64,000 nucleotides of DNA from an uncultured Opitutia bacterium. GTDB lineage: Bacteria; Verrucomicrobiota; Verrucomicrobiia; Opitutales; Opitutaceae. The translations under genes and the position numbers were made by a program. Below the pieces are notes generated by a model. That model had not been told where the DNA came from. It made no database searches and worked only from the letters and a program-made list of their open reading frames with translations. The DNA is taken from contig CAIPAH010000013.1 in NCBI GenBank assembly GCA_903862955.1, positions 124,001-188,000 on the forward strand, written 5' to 3'. Positions 34,242 to 42,187 of this stretch are shown here, one piece after another (positions within the stretch are counted from its first letter, which is position 1; each line of letters begins with the position of its first letter).

Positions 34242-34258
34242 CTCCCGCTAGGCGGGAG
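34242..34258 (-). other. Second hairpin in the DAHP synthase leader
   Basis: Stem CTCCCGC (34242-34248) and GCGGGAG (34252-34258) with a 3-nt loop. On the minus strand it is followed by TTTTGGGG. It lies between the candidate promoter and the strong terminator hairpin. Confidence 0.55.
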
Positions 34259-34279
34259 AAGTGTTAAACTGATGAGTTG

Positions 34280-34308
34280 ATAGATAAACCCGTTTCCCGC
34301 ATCGTCAA
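34280..34308 (-). promoter_or_regulatory. Candidate promoter for the DAHP synthase leader
   Basis: On the minus strand TTGACG (34308-34303) is followed after 16-17 nt by TATCTA/ATCTAT (34286-34280). Transcription would start near 34273 and cross both leader hairpins. The -35 is good, the -10 is partial. Confidence 0.35.
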
Positions 34309-34351
34309 CTCAAAGTTATCAATTTCTCCCACTTTCTTTTGCTAGTAGCTG

Positions 34352-34357
34352 TAAAAT
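34352..34357 (+). promoter_or_regulatory. Candidate -10 element for ygfZ
   Basis: TAAAAT at 34352-34357 stands 17 nt before the ygfZ ATG in the only AT-rich stretch of the window (34300-34375). A start near 34364 would leave a leader of about 11 nt. No clear -35 is seen. Confidence 0.4.
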
Positions 34358-34374
34358 AGCGTCTTATTAAAGCG

Positions 34375-35253
34375 ATGAATCTGACTCCACCGAAGAGATT
34401 ATATCGCTGGCAGCCGGCCGCGGTGCTGCGGGTGTCGGGGGAAGATTCCCTAACCTTTCTGCAAGGGCAGTTTACCAATGATTTGCATCAGGCGGGAAAT
34501 GCCGGGGCGGTCTACGGACTGTGGCTGAATCAGAAGGGAAAAGTGCTGGCAGACAGTTTCGTCCGGAAAGTGTCGGCGAGTGAGGCGTGGATTGTGAGTT
34601 ATTTTTCTCCCGCCAGCGTGATTCGGGAGCGGCTCGAGGCGTACATCATCGCAGACGACGTGGTGATCGAGGACGTCACGGCCGCTATGTCGGGCGTGTC
34701 GCTCGCCGGCGTGGTGACGCCGGCCGAGTTGGCGTTGAGCGGCGCGGCGTGGGCGTTTCTTGGACGGCGTGAGCGTGAGGTCCACACTGAGATTATTTTC
34801 CCGGTCGGTGACGCGCCTGCGTTGGACGAAAAGTTGCGCGGAGGCACGGCACTCGGGTTGGAGGACATGGAGCGCCGGCGAATTGCAGCGGGAATTCCGG
34901 CGGTCCCGGTGGATATCGGGCCGGTCGATCTGCCGAACGAGGGCGGACTTGAGACGGAGGCGATTTCCTACACGAAGGGCTGTTACCTCGGGCAGGAAGT
35001 GATGGCGCGGCTGAAGTCGATGGGCCAGGTGCGGCGTCGGCTGTTGAAGGTGCGCGGCGCAGGGGAAATTCCGCCGCGACCGACGGCGCTGTTCCAGGGA
35101 GACCGTCGCGTCGGCGAGCTGCGGTCGGCGGTGCGCGACGGCGCCGAGTGGATCGGCCTGGCGATGATTTCGCTCGTGCAACTCCGCCGTGAGGACGGGC
35201 TGTCCCTCGAGGCGGGCGGCGCAGCGGCGGTGATATTTTCGGACCCGGCATGA
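34375..35253 (+). CDS. ygfZ: Folate-binding Fe-S cluster assembly protein YgfZ/GcvT type
   Basis: A 292-residue member of the GcvT/YgfZ family with the diagnostic KGCYLGQEV at 201-209, whose Cys is needed for function. It uses folate in the assembly or repair of certain iron-sulfur proteins and affects tRNA modification. The N-terminal half contains FLQGQFTNDL, as in YgfZ. Its stop overlaps the next small gene as ATGA. The DNA upstream of the gene is unusually AT-rich for this window, consistent with a promoter. Confidence 0.92.
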   Translation: MNLTPPKRLYRWQPAAVLRVSGEDSLTFLQGQFTNDLHQAGNAGAVYGLWLNQKGKVLADSFVRKVSASEAWIVSYFSPASVIRERLEAYIIADDVVIEDVTAAMSGVSLAGVVTPAELALSGAAWAFLGRREREVHTEIIFPVGDAPALDEKLRGGTALGLEDMERRRIAAGIPAVPVDIGPVDLPNEGGLETEAISYTKGCYLGQEVMARLKSMGQVRRRLLKVRGAGEIPPRPTALFQGDRRVGELRSAVRDGAEWIGLAMISLVQLRREDGLSLEAGGAAAVIFSDPA

Positions 35254-35471
35254 ACGAAGACGAGCAACTGCGGGAATTGTGCGTCCGGCTGGGAGCGAGT
35301 ACGGAACAGGCGGCGACGATGGCGGCGCAGCTGCAGAAGCGCGCCGGTCAGCTGGCGGTGGAGCGGGGGATCACGCGTGAGGCGGCGCTGGCGCACCTGC
35401 TGAATGTTGTGGTCAAGGGCCGCAACGGCGAGACGCCGCCAGGCTTTCCGCCCACCAATCCAGGAAAGTAA
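35250..35471 (+). CDS. Small unknown protein translationally coupled to ygfZ
   Basis: A 73-residue soluble protein starting at the ATGA overlap with ygfZ. It is helical, with LCVRLGASTEQAATMAAQL and a second helix ending AALAHLLNVVVKG, then a Pro-rich tail (ETPPGFPPTNPGK). Coupling to ygfZ supports it as a real gene. No family is recognised. Confidence 0.65.
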   Translation: MNEDEQLRELCVRLGASTEQAATMAAQLQKRAGQLAVERGITREAALAHLLNVVVKGRNGETPPGFPPTNPGK

Positions 35472-35495
35472 CCGCGAATCCGAACCTCCGGAGTT

Positions 35496-35611
35496 TTGGC
35501 CACAAAAAGGCACAAAGATTTCTGGGGTTAGGAATGTGCTCTCCCGCGCGCCTATGGGCGCAATGGAGACTCTTGCACCGCCCCTGCGCCCTTGTGCCTT
35601 TTTATGGCCAA
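35496..35611. repeat. Inverted repeat, family E (TTGGCCACAAAAAGGCACAA), copy 1
   Basis: Arms 35496-35515 and 35592-35611 pair at 19 of 20 positions. The 76-nt loop includes a module at 35541-35567 (CCCGCGCGCCTATGGGCGCA) that reappears inverted in copy 2 at 37249-37274. It lies in the 242-nt gap before the HU gene. A third member with other loop content is at 47395-47471. Confidence 0.9.
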
Positions 35612-35713
35612 CCTCCAGGATCGAACCCTCGCGGCCATTCGCGGTTTGGCAATTCCGAGGTTGCGCCATCGGGGGCGGGCTTGCTTCGTTGGCGCACCAC
35701 CGACCTGACCCCA

Positions 35714-35989
35714 ATGAACAAAGCCGAATTGACCGACGCCGTGCAGAAACGCCTGGGCTCCGCCACCTCCAACGCCGCCGCCGAGCGCGCCGTGGACGCC
35801 GTGCTTGCCGCCGTGGGCCAGGGCTTGCGGCGCGACCGCGAGGTTCAACTGGTGGGCTTCGGGACTTTTGACGTCGCGACCCGCGCCGCGCGCCGCGGTT
35901 ACAATCCCTACACGCGGCGACCGATGAAGATCCGCGCGATGAAGACCATTCGTTTCAAGGCGGGCGTTCTGCTGAAGGGCGCGATTTGA
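35714..35989 (+). CDS. HU/IHF-family DNA-binding protein
   Basis: A 91-residue protein of normal HU length. MNKAELTDAVQKRLG is the usual N-terminal helix, VQLVGFGTFDVATRAARRG forms the strand and turn, and YNPYTRRPMKIRA is the DNA-binding arm (HU consensus RNPxT...I). It bends and compacts DNA as a dimer. The frame is open upstream to 35534 but the ATG at 35714 fits the family. Galactokinase follows after 52 nt. Confidence 0.94.
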   Translation: MNKAELTDAVQKRLGSATSNAAAERAVDAVLAAVGQGLRRDREVQLVGFGTFDVATRAARRGYNPYTRRPMKIRAMKTIRFKAGVLLKGAI

Positions 35990-36041
35990 ACGTGACGCTG
36001 CGCGCGACCGGCCAGGGCGGTGGCGGCACGAAACCCCTCGC

Positions 36042-37184
36042 ATGAAGGAGCAACTCATTGCCAGCTTTCGGGCGCGTTACGGACGCGATCCGGCGGTGAT
36101 CGCCCGCGCGCCGGGACGGCTGGAGTTCATCGGCAACCACACGGACTACAACGGTGGCACCGTGCTGGGCGTTTCGATTGACCGGAGCGTGTGGGTGGCG
36201 GTGGCGCCGCGCGCCGAAGCCGAGTGGCGCTTGGGCAGCGAGACGCATGCAGGGACGATCACGGTGCCGGCCGCCGACGCGCCGGCGAAACAAAGCGGTG
36301 CGGCTCGCTGGGCCAACTACCCGCTTGGCGTCATAGCCGCGCTGCCGAAATTCGGGCTGCGTCGTCCCGCCGGCTTTGATTTCCTCGCGGTGTCGGACCT
36401 GCCATCCGGTGCGGGCTTGAGCAGCAGCGCCGCGCTGGAGCTGGCGTCGGCGCTGGCGTTTCTCGCGCTGAGCGGCCAGCAGGCACCGCGCGAGACGGTT
36501 GTTCAGCTTTGCCGGTCGGCGGAGAACAATTTTGTGGGCGTGCCCTGCGGCGTGCTCGACCAGGGCGTGTCGGGCTTTGGCCGCGAGCATCACCTCGTTT
36601 TCATCGACTGCCGCGGCCCGAAATTCGCCACCGTGCCGCTGCCGGAGGCCGCGCGATTCTGGGTTTTCAACACGCACACGAAGCACGCGCTGGTGGACGG
36701 GCTCTATGCGGCGCGTCACCGGGAATGCATGGCAGCGGCGAAGGCGCTCGGCGTCGCGCTGCTGGCGGATGCCACACCCGCGAGCGTGCTCGCGGCGCGC
36801 GACCGGCTGCCGCCGCTGGAATTCAAGCGGGCGCGGCACGTGGTGGAGGAGATTGCGCGCGTGGATGCGACGGTGCTCGCGTTGCGCGCGGGGGATTTGG
36901 TCGCGGCGGGGAAACTGCTCACGGCTTCGCACCGGAGTTCGCAGACGCTCTTCGAGAACAGCACGCCCGAGCTGGATTTCCTCGTGGACCAACTGGTGTC
37001 GGCGCCGCACGTGTTCGGCGCCCGGCTCAGCGGTGGCGGATTTGGCGGGGCGGTGATGGCGGTGACCTCGCCGGAGTTCATGGACGCGCAGGCGACGGCG
37101 GTGGCGGACGCCTACGCCAGGAGATTTGGTTCGCGTCCCGAGGTGCTGCGCGCGCAGACGGGCGACGGCGCGGGGCTGGTTTAG
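36042..37184 (+). CDS. galK: Galactokinase
   Basis: A 380-residue GHMP kinase. It has the galactokinase signature near the N terminus as GRLEFIGNHTDYNGG (25-39; Asn replaces the more common Glu in GEHTDY, as in some other bacterial galactokinases), the GHMP loop SGAGLSSSAALELA and the C-terminal RLSGGGFGGAVMAV. It phosphorylates alpha-D-galactose to galactose 1-phosphate, the first Leloir step. No galT or galE is in the window. It follows the HU gene on the same strand. Confidence 0.93.
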   Translation: MKEQLIASFRARYGRDPAVIARAPGRLEFIGNHTDYNGGTVLGVSIDRSVWVAVAPRAEAEWRLGSETHAGTITVPAADAPAKQSGAARWANYPLGVIAALPKFGLRRPAGFDFLAVSDLPSGAGLSSSAALELASALAFLALSGQQAPRETVVQLCRSAENNFVGVPCGVLDQGVSGFGREHHLVFIDCRGPKFATVPLPEAARFWVFNTHTKHALVDGLYAARHRECMAAAKALGVALLADATPASVLAARDRLPPLEFKRARHVVEEIARVDATVLALRAGDLVAAGKLLTASHRSSQTLFENSTPELDFLVDQLVSAPHVFGARLSGGGFGGAVMAVTSPEFMDAQATAVADAYARRFGSRPEVLRAQTGDGAGLV

Positions 37185-37192
37185 CCACCAAG

Positions 37193-37329
37193 CCCGGAAG
37201 ATTGGCCACGAAGAGGCACAAGAAGAGATTGGGGCTGCGGCCGTGCGTCCATTGCGCCTATGGGCGCGCGGGAGACTCTCGCCGGAGGAGCCACCCGCTT
37301 TGCGGGCCTCTTTGTGTCCAACCTCCGGG
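37193..37329. repeat. Inverted repeat, family E, copy 2
   Basis: Arms 37193-37217 and 37306-37329 are about 80 percent complementary (CCCGGAAGATTGGCCACGAA against the right arm). The loop carries the copy 1 loop module in inverted orientation at 37249-37274. The element fills the gap between convergent galK and the prepilin peptidase gene. Confidence 0.85.
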
Positions 37330-37331
37330 GC

Positions 37332-38246
37332 TTACAGCAGCTCGGTGAGGGTGGCGAAGTAGCCGGCGACGTAGCGGTGGAAGACGAGGAAGTAGAGCAA
37401 CCCGGCGATGGCGAGCATCGGGCCGAAGGGCACGTGCATACCGAAGCCGAGCGGCGCGGACTCACCCTCGGGCGTCTCGGACGGCGGGGCGATCGCGGCG
37501 GGTTTGCCGGAAAGCTTCTGCACGACCAGCGCGATCACGAACCAGATCGTGCCAACGACGGCGCCGCCGAAGACGGAAAACACCGCGCCCTGCCAGCCGC
37601 AGAACGCGCCGATCATGCCGACGAATTTCACGTCGCCGAAGCCCATGGCTTCTTTTTTCAGCGCCATTTCCGCGAGCAGCGCGATCCAGAGCACGAGGCC
37701 GGAGCCGACGAGCAGGCCCTGCAGGCCCGCGGTGCCGGAGCGCAGGCTGTCGACGATGAAGAAGCCGCTGTGCTGCCCGTGCAGCGCGGGCACGAGGAAG
37801 GAAAGCAGCACGCCGAAGACACCCGCCCCGAGCGTAAACACGTCGGGGATGATCATGTGGTCGAGATCGATGAACGTTGCGGCGATCAGCACGCTCACGA
37901 AAACCAACCCGCACGCGGCCTTGTCGTGCGGGAACAGGCGCCAGCACGCGAGGAAGAGCCCGGCGGTCAGGAGCTCGACGAAGGCGTAGCGAAAGGAATA
38001 CGGCCGGCCGCAGCAGCGGGCCCGGCCACGGAGGATGAACCAGCTCAGCACGGGGATGTTGTCGAACCACGCGATGGGCTGGCCGCAGGCGCAATGCGAG
38101 CCGGGGTGGATGATCGATTTCTCCGCGGGAATCCGGTAAATGCAGACGTTGAGGAAGCTCCCGACCATGGCGCCGAGCACGGTCACGACCGCGGGCAGGA
38201 ACCACGGGAACGTGGCGGCAAACTGATGGTAGTCGGACATGTTCAT
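37332..38246 (-). CDS. pilD: Type IV prepilin peptidase (A24 family)
   Basis: A 304-residue membrane protease. It has a Cys-rich cytoplasmic loop with CAC (52-54) and CC (78-79) replacing the usual two CxxC pairs, and the aspartic catalytic sites IDLDHMIIP (126-134) and GFGDVKF. About eight helices follow the order of PilD. It cleaves and N-methylates type IV prepilins and pseudopilins, so pilus or type II secretion genes must lie elsewhere. Its start overlaps the aroE stop as ATGA. The C-terminal 55 residues include a loop rich in Pro and Glu. Confidence 0.93.
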   Translation of the reverse strand: MNMSDYHQFAATFPWFLPAVVTVLGAMVGSFLNVCIYRIPAEKSIIHPGSHCACGQPIAWFDNIPVLSWFILRGRARCCGRPYSFRYAFVELLTAGLFLACWRLFPHDKAACGLVFVSVLIAATFIDLDHMIIPDVFTLGAGVFGVLLSFLVPALHGQHSGFFIVDSLRSGTAGLQGLLVGSGLVLWIALLAEMALKKEAMGFGDVKFVGMIGAFCGWQGAVFSVFGGAVVGTIWFVIALVVQKLSGKPAAIAPPSETPEGESAPLGFGMHVPFGPMLAIAGLLYFLVFHRYVAGYFATLTELL

Positions 38247-39163
38247 TTGCGCTGCAGCGCCGCGCGGGCGGCGGTCGCCATGATGGACGCGGTCTGCCCC
38301 GCGGGGATTTCGCTCCAGATCTCCAGCGCCTTGGCGCCCTGGTGCACGAGCATCGAGAGTCCGTTGGCGTGGGGGACACCCAGCAACGCTGCGGCGCGCA
38401 GCAGCGGGGTCTGGGGCGGGTTGTAAATCATGTCGCACACGCTGGCGGGGCGCGGCAGTCGCGGCAAATCAATCGGCAACGGGTCGTCCGCGCGCAAACC
38501 GGCGCTGGTGGCGTTGATCACCACGGCACCCGCGGGGAGATCGGCCGGCGGGGCGGACGGGGCGAAGCCGCGCAGCGGGATGCCGCGGGCGAGCGGGGCG
38601 AGGAGCGTGAGCAGGGCGTCGAGGTTTTCGCGCGTGCGGTTGGCGAGGCTGAGGGAGGCGCAGCGGCGATTGAGGCACTCGACGGCGGCGCTGCGCGCGG
38701 CGCCGCCGGCGCCGAGGAGGATGACGTCCGTGCCGGCGAGATCGCAGCCGAGGTCGAGGCGCAGGGCGGTGGCGATGCCGTAGCCGTCGGTGTTGTGGCC
38801 GAGCCAGCCGCGTTCGGTCCAGAGCAGGGTGTTGACGGCGCCGACGGCACGCGCGGTGTCGGCGACGGCGGCGACCTGGTCGAAGGCGAGGACCTTGTGC
38901 GGCACGGTGAGGTTGAGCCCGCGGAATTTTTTCGCGTGGAAGAGCGCGAGGGCGCGGGGCAGGTCGGCCGGCGGGATTTCGAAGCGGAAATACTGCCACG
39001 CGGCGAACGCGGGTTGCGTGCGGGCGAGGGCGGCCAGCGCGGCGTTGTGCATCGGCGGGCTGATCGAGTGGCCGATGGGTGACCCGACCACGGCGAGCGA
39101 GACGCCGGGACGCGACCAAGCCTCGAGGTCGCGGAGAGTCAGGACGGGGTCAGGGGCGCTCAT
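38243..39163 (-). CDS. aroE: Shikimate dehydrogenase
   Basis: A 306-residue protein. VVGSPIGHSISPPMHN (25-40) binds shikimate, NLTVPHK (84-90) carries the catalytic Lys90, NTDGYGI has the catalytic Asp, and GAGGAARSAAVECL is the NADP loop. It reduces 3-dehydroshikimate to shikimate. Length is slightly above the usual 270-290 residues because of an N-terminal extension of about 20. Coupled by ATGA to the prepilin peptidase gene. Confidence 0.95.
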   Translation of the reverse strand: MSAPDPVLTLRDLEAWSRPGVSLAVVGSPIGHSISPPMHNAALAALARTQPAFAAWQYFRFEIPPADLPRALALFHAKKFRGLNLTVPHKVLAFDQVAAVADTARAVGAVNTLLWTERGWLGHNTDGYGIATALRLDLGCDLAGTDVILLGAGGAARSAAVECLNRRCASLSLANRTRENLDALLTLLAPLARGIPLRGFAPSAPPADLPAGAVVINATSAGLRADDPLPIDLPRLPRPASVCDMIYNPPQTPLLRAAALLGVPHANGLSMLVHQGAKALEIWSEIPAGQTASIMATAARAALQRK

Positions 39164-39221
39164 GCGTTCAAGCTAGCAGAACGCGGAACACGCACGGGAA
39201 CGAGGCGATTTTTACGGAGGA

Positions 39222-39402
39222 TCACCACGAAACACGCGTAACAATCTGCACCCCAGCCCAATCACTGCCCGCGAATGGCGCGAATTTCCGCGAATAGCCA
39301 TAACAGGAAACAACGGGTTCGGATTTAGGAAACAACTCGCGGAAATTCGCGTTATTCGCGGGCCAAAATCCGACCGATCCGGCTTCGCGCCTTTCGTGGT
39401 GA
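39222..39402. repeat. Nested inverted repeats, families K (outer) and A (inner)
   Basis: The outer arms 39222-39237 and 39387-39402 (TCACCACGAAACACGC) pair at 14 of 16 positions. Inside, arms 39267-39291 and 39339-39363 of family A pair at 23 of 25. The inner element is the same family as at 15863-15925. The outer right arm ends 2 nt from the stop of the SirB1-like gene. Confidence 0.85.
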
Positions 39403-39403
39403 C

Positions 39404-40300
39404 CTACGGCTGGGCGGAGCGTTCGTGGGTCGTTTCGAACTCTGAGACGAAGCTGGCGAAGAGGCGCGCGTGCTCGGCGTCGCCGCTCGCGGTGTAGTGG
39501 TTGACGAGGTTGCGACAATTGCGGCACAGCACCTCGCGGATCGGGGTGGGGGCGAGGTCCGTCACCTGCGGCTCGATCTGGTTGGCGCGCAGCAGCGCGT
39601 AAATTTCGTCCGGGTCGAGGAAGACACCCTTGTCGAAGGGATCCACAAAGAAGGGCGGCGAGTCCTCGAAGCAGCCGATAATGAAATGGCCGGGCAGTCC
39701 GACCGGCTCGAGGGCGAGGCCGAGGCGCTCGGCGACGAGGAGATAAACGATGCTGAGCGAGAGCGGGATGCCGGTGCGGCGCGTGAGGACCTGGTCGAGC
39801 AGGCTGTTCAGCGGGTCGGTGTAGTGCTCGACGTTGCCGTGGAAGCCCCACTCGTGGAACAGCACGCGGTTGATGATGCGGCATTGCTGGCGCGTGCTGG
39901 CGGGCTCGCTGATGAGCTCGCGGCAGCGGGCGGCGATGGCGTCGAGGGCGCTGCAGCAGGCGCCGACGTCGAGCGCGGGCGTGACGGTGCGGCTGAGCAG
40001 GAGCGCGCCGCTCTCGAGCTCGTAGTTGAGGGAGCGGATGAAGCCGCGGAATTCCGCGACGGGATCGGAAAACTTGAGCTCCTCGAGGAACCACGCGGCG
40101 TGGCGGGCGAGGAGGCGGTGAGGGCTGCGCGCGGTCTCCTGCAGGAAGTGGAGGGCGGCGGGGCCGAGCCCGGCGAAATGGGTGAGCAGGGCCTTGCGGA
40201 CGGCGGGGCTGGAATCGTCGAGCAGATCGCGAAGCGCCTGCTGCCGGGCTTCGTCGAGGGGGGCGGTTTCCACGCGGTGAGGCGAGAAAAGTTTCGTCAT
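39404..40300 (-). CDS. SirB1-family transglutaminase-like protein
   Basis: A 298-residue protein. After a helical N-terminal part resembling HEAT repeats (SPAVRKALLTHFAGLGPAAL), the SirB1/transglutaminase-like core contains LTRRTGIPLSLSIVYLLVAE and GLPGHFIIGCFED, as in the uncharacterised SirB1 family (often next to prmC or kdsA in other bacteria). The Cys and His expected of a transglutaminase are not fully matched, so catalytic activity is doubtful. The ATG at 40300 is chosen; the open frame to 40354 adds unlikely residues. Confidence 0.85.
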   Translation of the reverse strand: MTKLFSPHRVETAPLDEARQQALRDLLDDSSPAVRKALLTHFAGLGPAALHFLQETARSPHRLLARHAAWFLEELKFSDPVAEFRGFIRSLNYELESGALLLSRTVTPALDVGACCSALDAIAARCRELISEPASTRQQCRIINRVLFHEWGFHGNVEHYTDPLNSLLDQVLTRRTGIPLSLSIVYLLVAERLGLALEPVGLPGHFIIGCFEDSPPFFVDPFDKGVFLDPDEIYALLRANQIEPQVTDLAPTPIREVLCRNCRNLVNHYTASGDAEHARLFASFVSEFETTHERSAQP

Positions 40301-40361
40301 GGTGGCAACCGGAAACGCAACAATCGTGCCAGTGGGACCGCGGTTGGCGGGCAAGTTTCAA

Positions 40362-40434
40362 GCAACAAGAGACCGGTAACAAGAACCCGACCGCAGGCGC
40401 GGCGGATGCCATCCTGTTACCTGCCGCTTGTTAC
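40362..40434. repeat. Inverted repeat, family J (GGTAACAAG units)
   Basis: Arms 40362-40383 and 40413-40434 pair at about 16 of 22 positions. Both carry GTAACAAG units. The right arm includes the TAA stop of the YggS gene on the minus strand (40431-40433). Confidence 0.65.
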
Positions 40435-41144
40435 GTGTGACTTGCTTCGATTTCACGCTCGCCAAACAGCGCGGTGCCGATGCGCACCTGGGTGCTCCCG
40501 GCGGCGATGGCGTCGGCGAAATCACCACTCATACCCATGGAAAGTTCGCGCAGCGGGGCCCCGGTCTCGCCGGCGAGTCGGTCGCGTAACTCGCGCAGGG
40601 TTGTAAACGTGCGCATCGCGACGGTGGAGTCATCGCTGAGCGGCGCGATGGTCATCAGGCCTTCGACGCGCAAATGGCTTTGCGCGAGCGCGGTTTCGAG
40701 CAGCCGCGGAGTGTCCTCGAGTTCCGCGCCGAACTTGGCGGGATCCCGGCCGGCGTTGACCTGCAGGAGGACGGGCAGGATGCGGCCGGCCTCGGCGGCG
40801 GCCCGGTCGAGGAGCCGGAGGAGCTTCTCGCTGTCGACGCTTTGGATGCGGTCGAAGTGCGTGGCGGCGAGCTTGGCCTTGTTGGATTGCAGGTGGCCGA
40901 TCAGTTCCCAGCGCACGGCCGCCGTGGTCTGCGCGCGCTTGTCGACGCCCTCCTGCACCCGGTTTTCGCCCACGGCCGGGAGGCCGTAGCGGGCGGCATA
41001 TTCGGCGGCGGCGGGCGGGTGATTCTTGGTTACGGCCAGCAGCCCCACCTCGGCAGGATCGCGGCCCGCGCGGGCGCACGCTGCGGCGATATCGGCGCGG
41101 ACAGCATCGGCGCGGCGGCAAAAATCCTCATAAGGTAAAAACAT
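40431..41144 (-). CDS. YggS-family pyridoxal phosphate homeostasis protein
   Basis: A 237-residue PLP-binding protein. The Lys of LLAVTKNHP forms the Schiff base, GENRVQEGVDKR and HLQSNKAK are family motifs, and SMGMSGDFADAIAAGSTQVRIGTALFG near the C terminus binds phosphate. Family members buffer PLP and affect amino acid pools. The frame continues upstream to 42125, but this overlaps a LysR gene in antisense; the ATG at 41144 is right for the family. Confidence 0.94.
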   Translation of the reverse strand: MFLPYEDFCRRADAVRADIAAACARAGRDPAEVGLLAVTKNHPPAAAEYAARYGLPAVGENRVQEGVDKRAQTTAAVRWELIGHLQSNKAKLAATHFDRIQSVDSEKLLRLLDRAAAEAGRILPVLLQVNAGRDPAKFGAELEDTPRLLETALAQSHLRVEGLMTIAPLSDDSTVAMRTFTTLRELRDRLAGETGAPLRELSMGMSGDFADAIAAGSTQVRIGTALFGEREIEASHT

Positions 41145-41222
41145 GGCGGAAAAGTGAAACTGCTTATGGGTTGCGGTCGGATTAGCGGGAGTTATGGTCG
41201 ATCGACATTCCTTACGCCAGTT

Positions 41223-42116
41223 ATGCAAATTGAGAACTTCAAAATCTTTGCCGACCTCGTCGAGACGAAGAGCTTTTCCAAGTCCGCCAAACTGAACGGC
41301 ATCACGCAGTCGGCGGTCAGCCAGCAGGCCCGCGCGATGGAGCGGCACTTCAAGACGCTGCTGATCGACCGCAGCCAGAAGCAGTTCCAGCTCACGCGCG
41401 AGGGGCAGCGGGTTTACGAGTCGGCGAAGGAGATCCTGCACACCTACGACAAGCTGCTTTCGGAGCTGCAGGAGATGAAGAAGGTGATCAGCGGGACGAT
41501 CCGCATCTCGACGATTTACTCGATCGGCCTCCACGAGCTGCCAGCCTACATCAAGAAATTCCTGCACGACTATCCCTCGGTCAACGTGCGCGTGGAATAC
41601 CGCCGCTCGAACCTGGTCTACGAGGACATCCTGCACAATGCCGTGGATTTTGGCCTGGTGGCGTTCCCGGTGAAGCAGCGCCAGATCGAGTCCCTGCCGT
41701 TCCGCGATGACCACCTCGTGCTCATCGCCCATCCCGGCCACCCGCTCGCGAAGGGCGGGGACATCGACATCAAGCAGCTGGCCGGGCAGAAGTTCATCGG
41801 CTTCGACCCCGACATCCCGACGCGCAAGGCGGTCGACCAGATTTTCCGCGACAACAAGCTCGAGATCGAGCCCGTGATGGAGTTCGACAACATCGAGACG
41901 GTGAAACGCGCGGTCGAGATCGACCACGGCATTGCGATCGTGCCGCAGGCCACGGTGTTGCAGGAGGTGAAGCAGGGCACGCTCATCGCGGTGCATTTCA
42001 AGGGCAAGGATTTCACCCGCCCGCTGGCCATCCTCCACCGCAAGGGACGCGTGCTGACGCCGGCGATGAAGAAGTTCATCGAGACCCTCGGCCTCGACAT
42101 GCCCGGCAGTTCGTAA
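41223..42116 (+). CDS. LysR-family transcriptional regulator
   Basis: A 297-residue protein. Winged helix-turn-helix at about 1-60 (MQIENFKIFADLVETKSFSK, then GITQSAVSQQARAME) and a periplasmic-binding-type effector domain at about 90-295 (SGTIRISTIYSIGLHELPAY). It is divergent from YggS; LysR proteins often regulate the divergent neighbour, but there is no direct evidence. The effector is unknown. The 78-nt gap to YggS holds both promoters. Confidence 0.93.
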   Translation: MQIENFKIFADLVETKSFSKSAKLNGITQSAVSQQARAMERHFKTLLIDRSQKQFQLTREGQRVYESAKEILHTYDKLLSELQEMKKVISGTIRISTIYSIGLHELPAYIKKFLHDYPSVNVRVEYRRSNLVYEDILHNAVDFGLVAFPVKQRQIESLPFRDDHLVLIAHPGHPLAKGGDIDIKQLAGQKFIGFDPDIPTRKAVDQIFRDNKLEIEPVMEFDNIETVKRAVEIDHGIAIVPQATVLQEVKQGTLIAVHFKGKDFTRPLAILHRKGRVLTPAMKKFIETLGLDMPGSS

Positions 42117-42187
42117 ATCGGGCACTGCGGGTCAGCGGAGCGGTCTGGGAAGAAATCCGCGCTCCGCGGCTCTTACTTTATCCTCCC

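Noticed and set aside
34222-34374. Leader peptide for aromatic amino acid attenuation
   Set aside because: The only short frame with a plausible start has no Phe, Tyr or Trp codons.
41145-42125. Extension of the YggS frame to 42125 on the minus strand
   Set aside because: It is antisense to a complete LysR gene.
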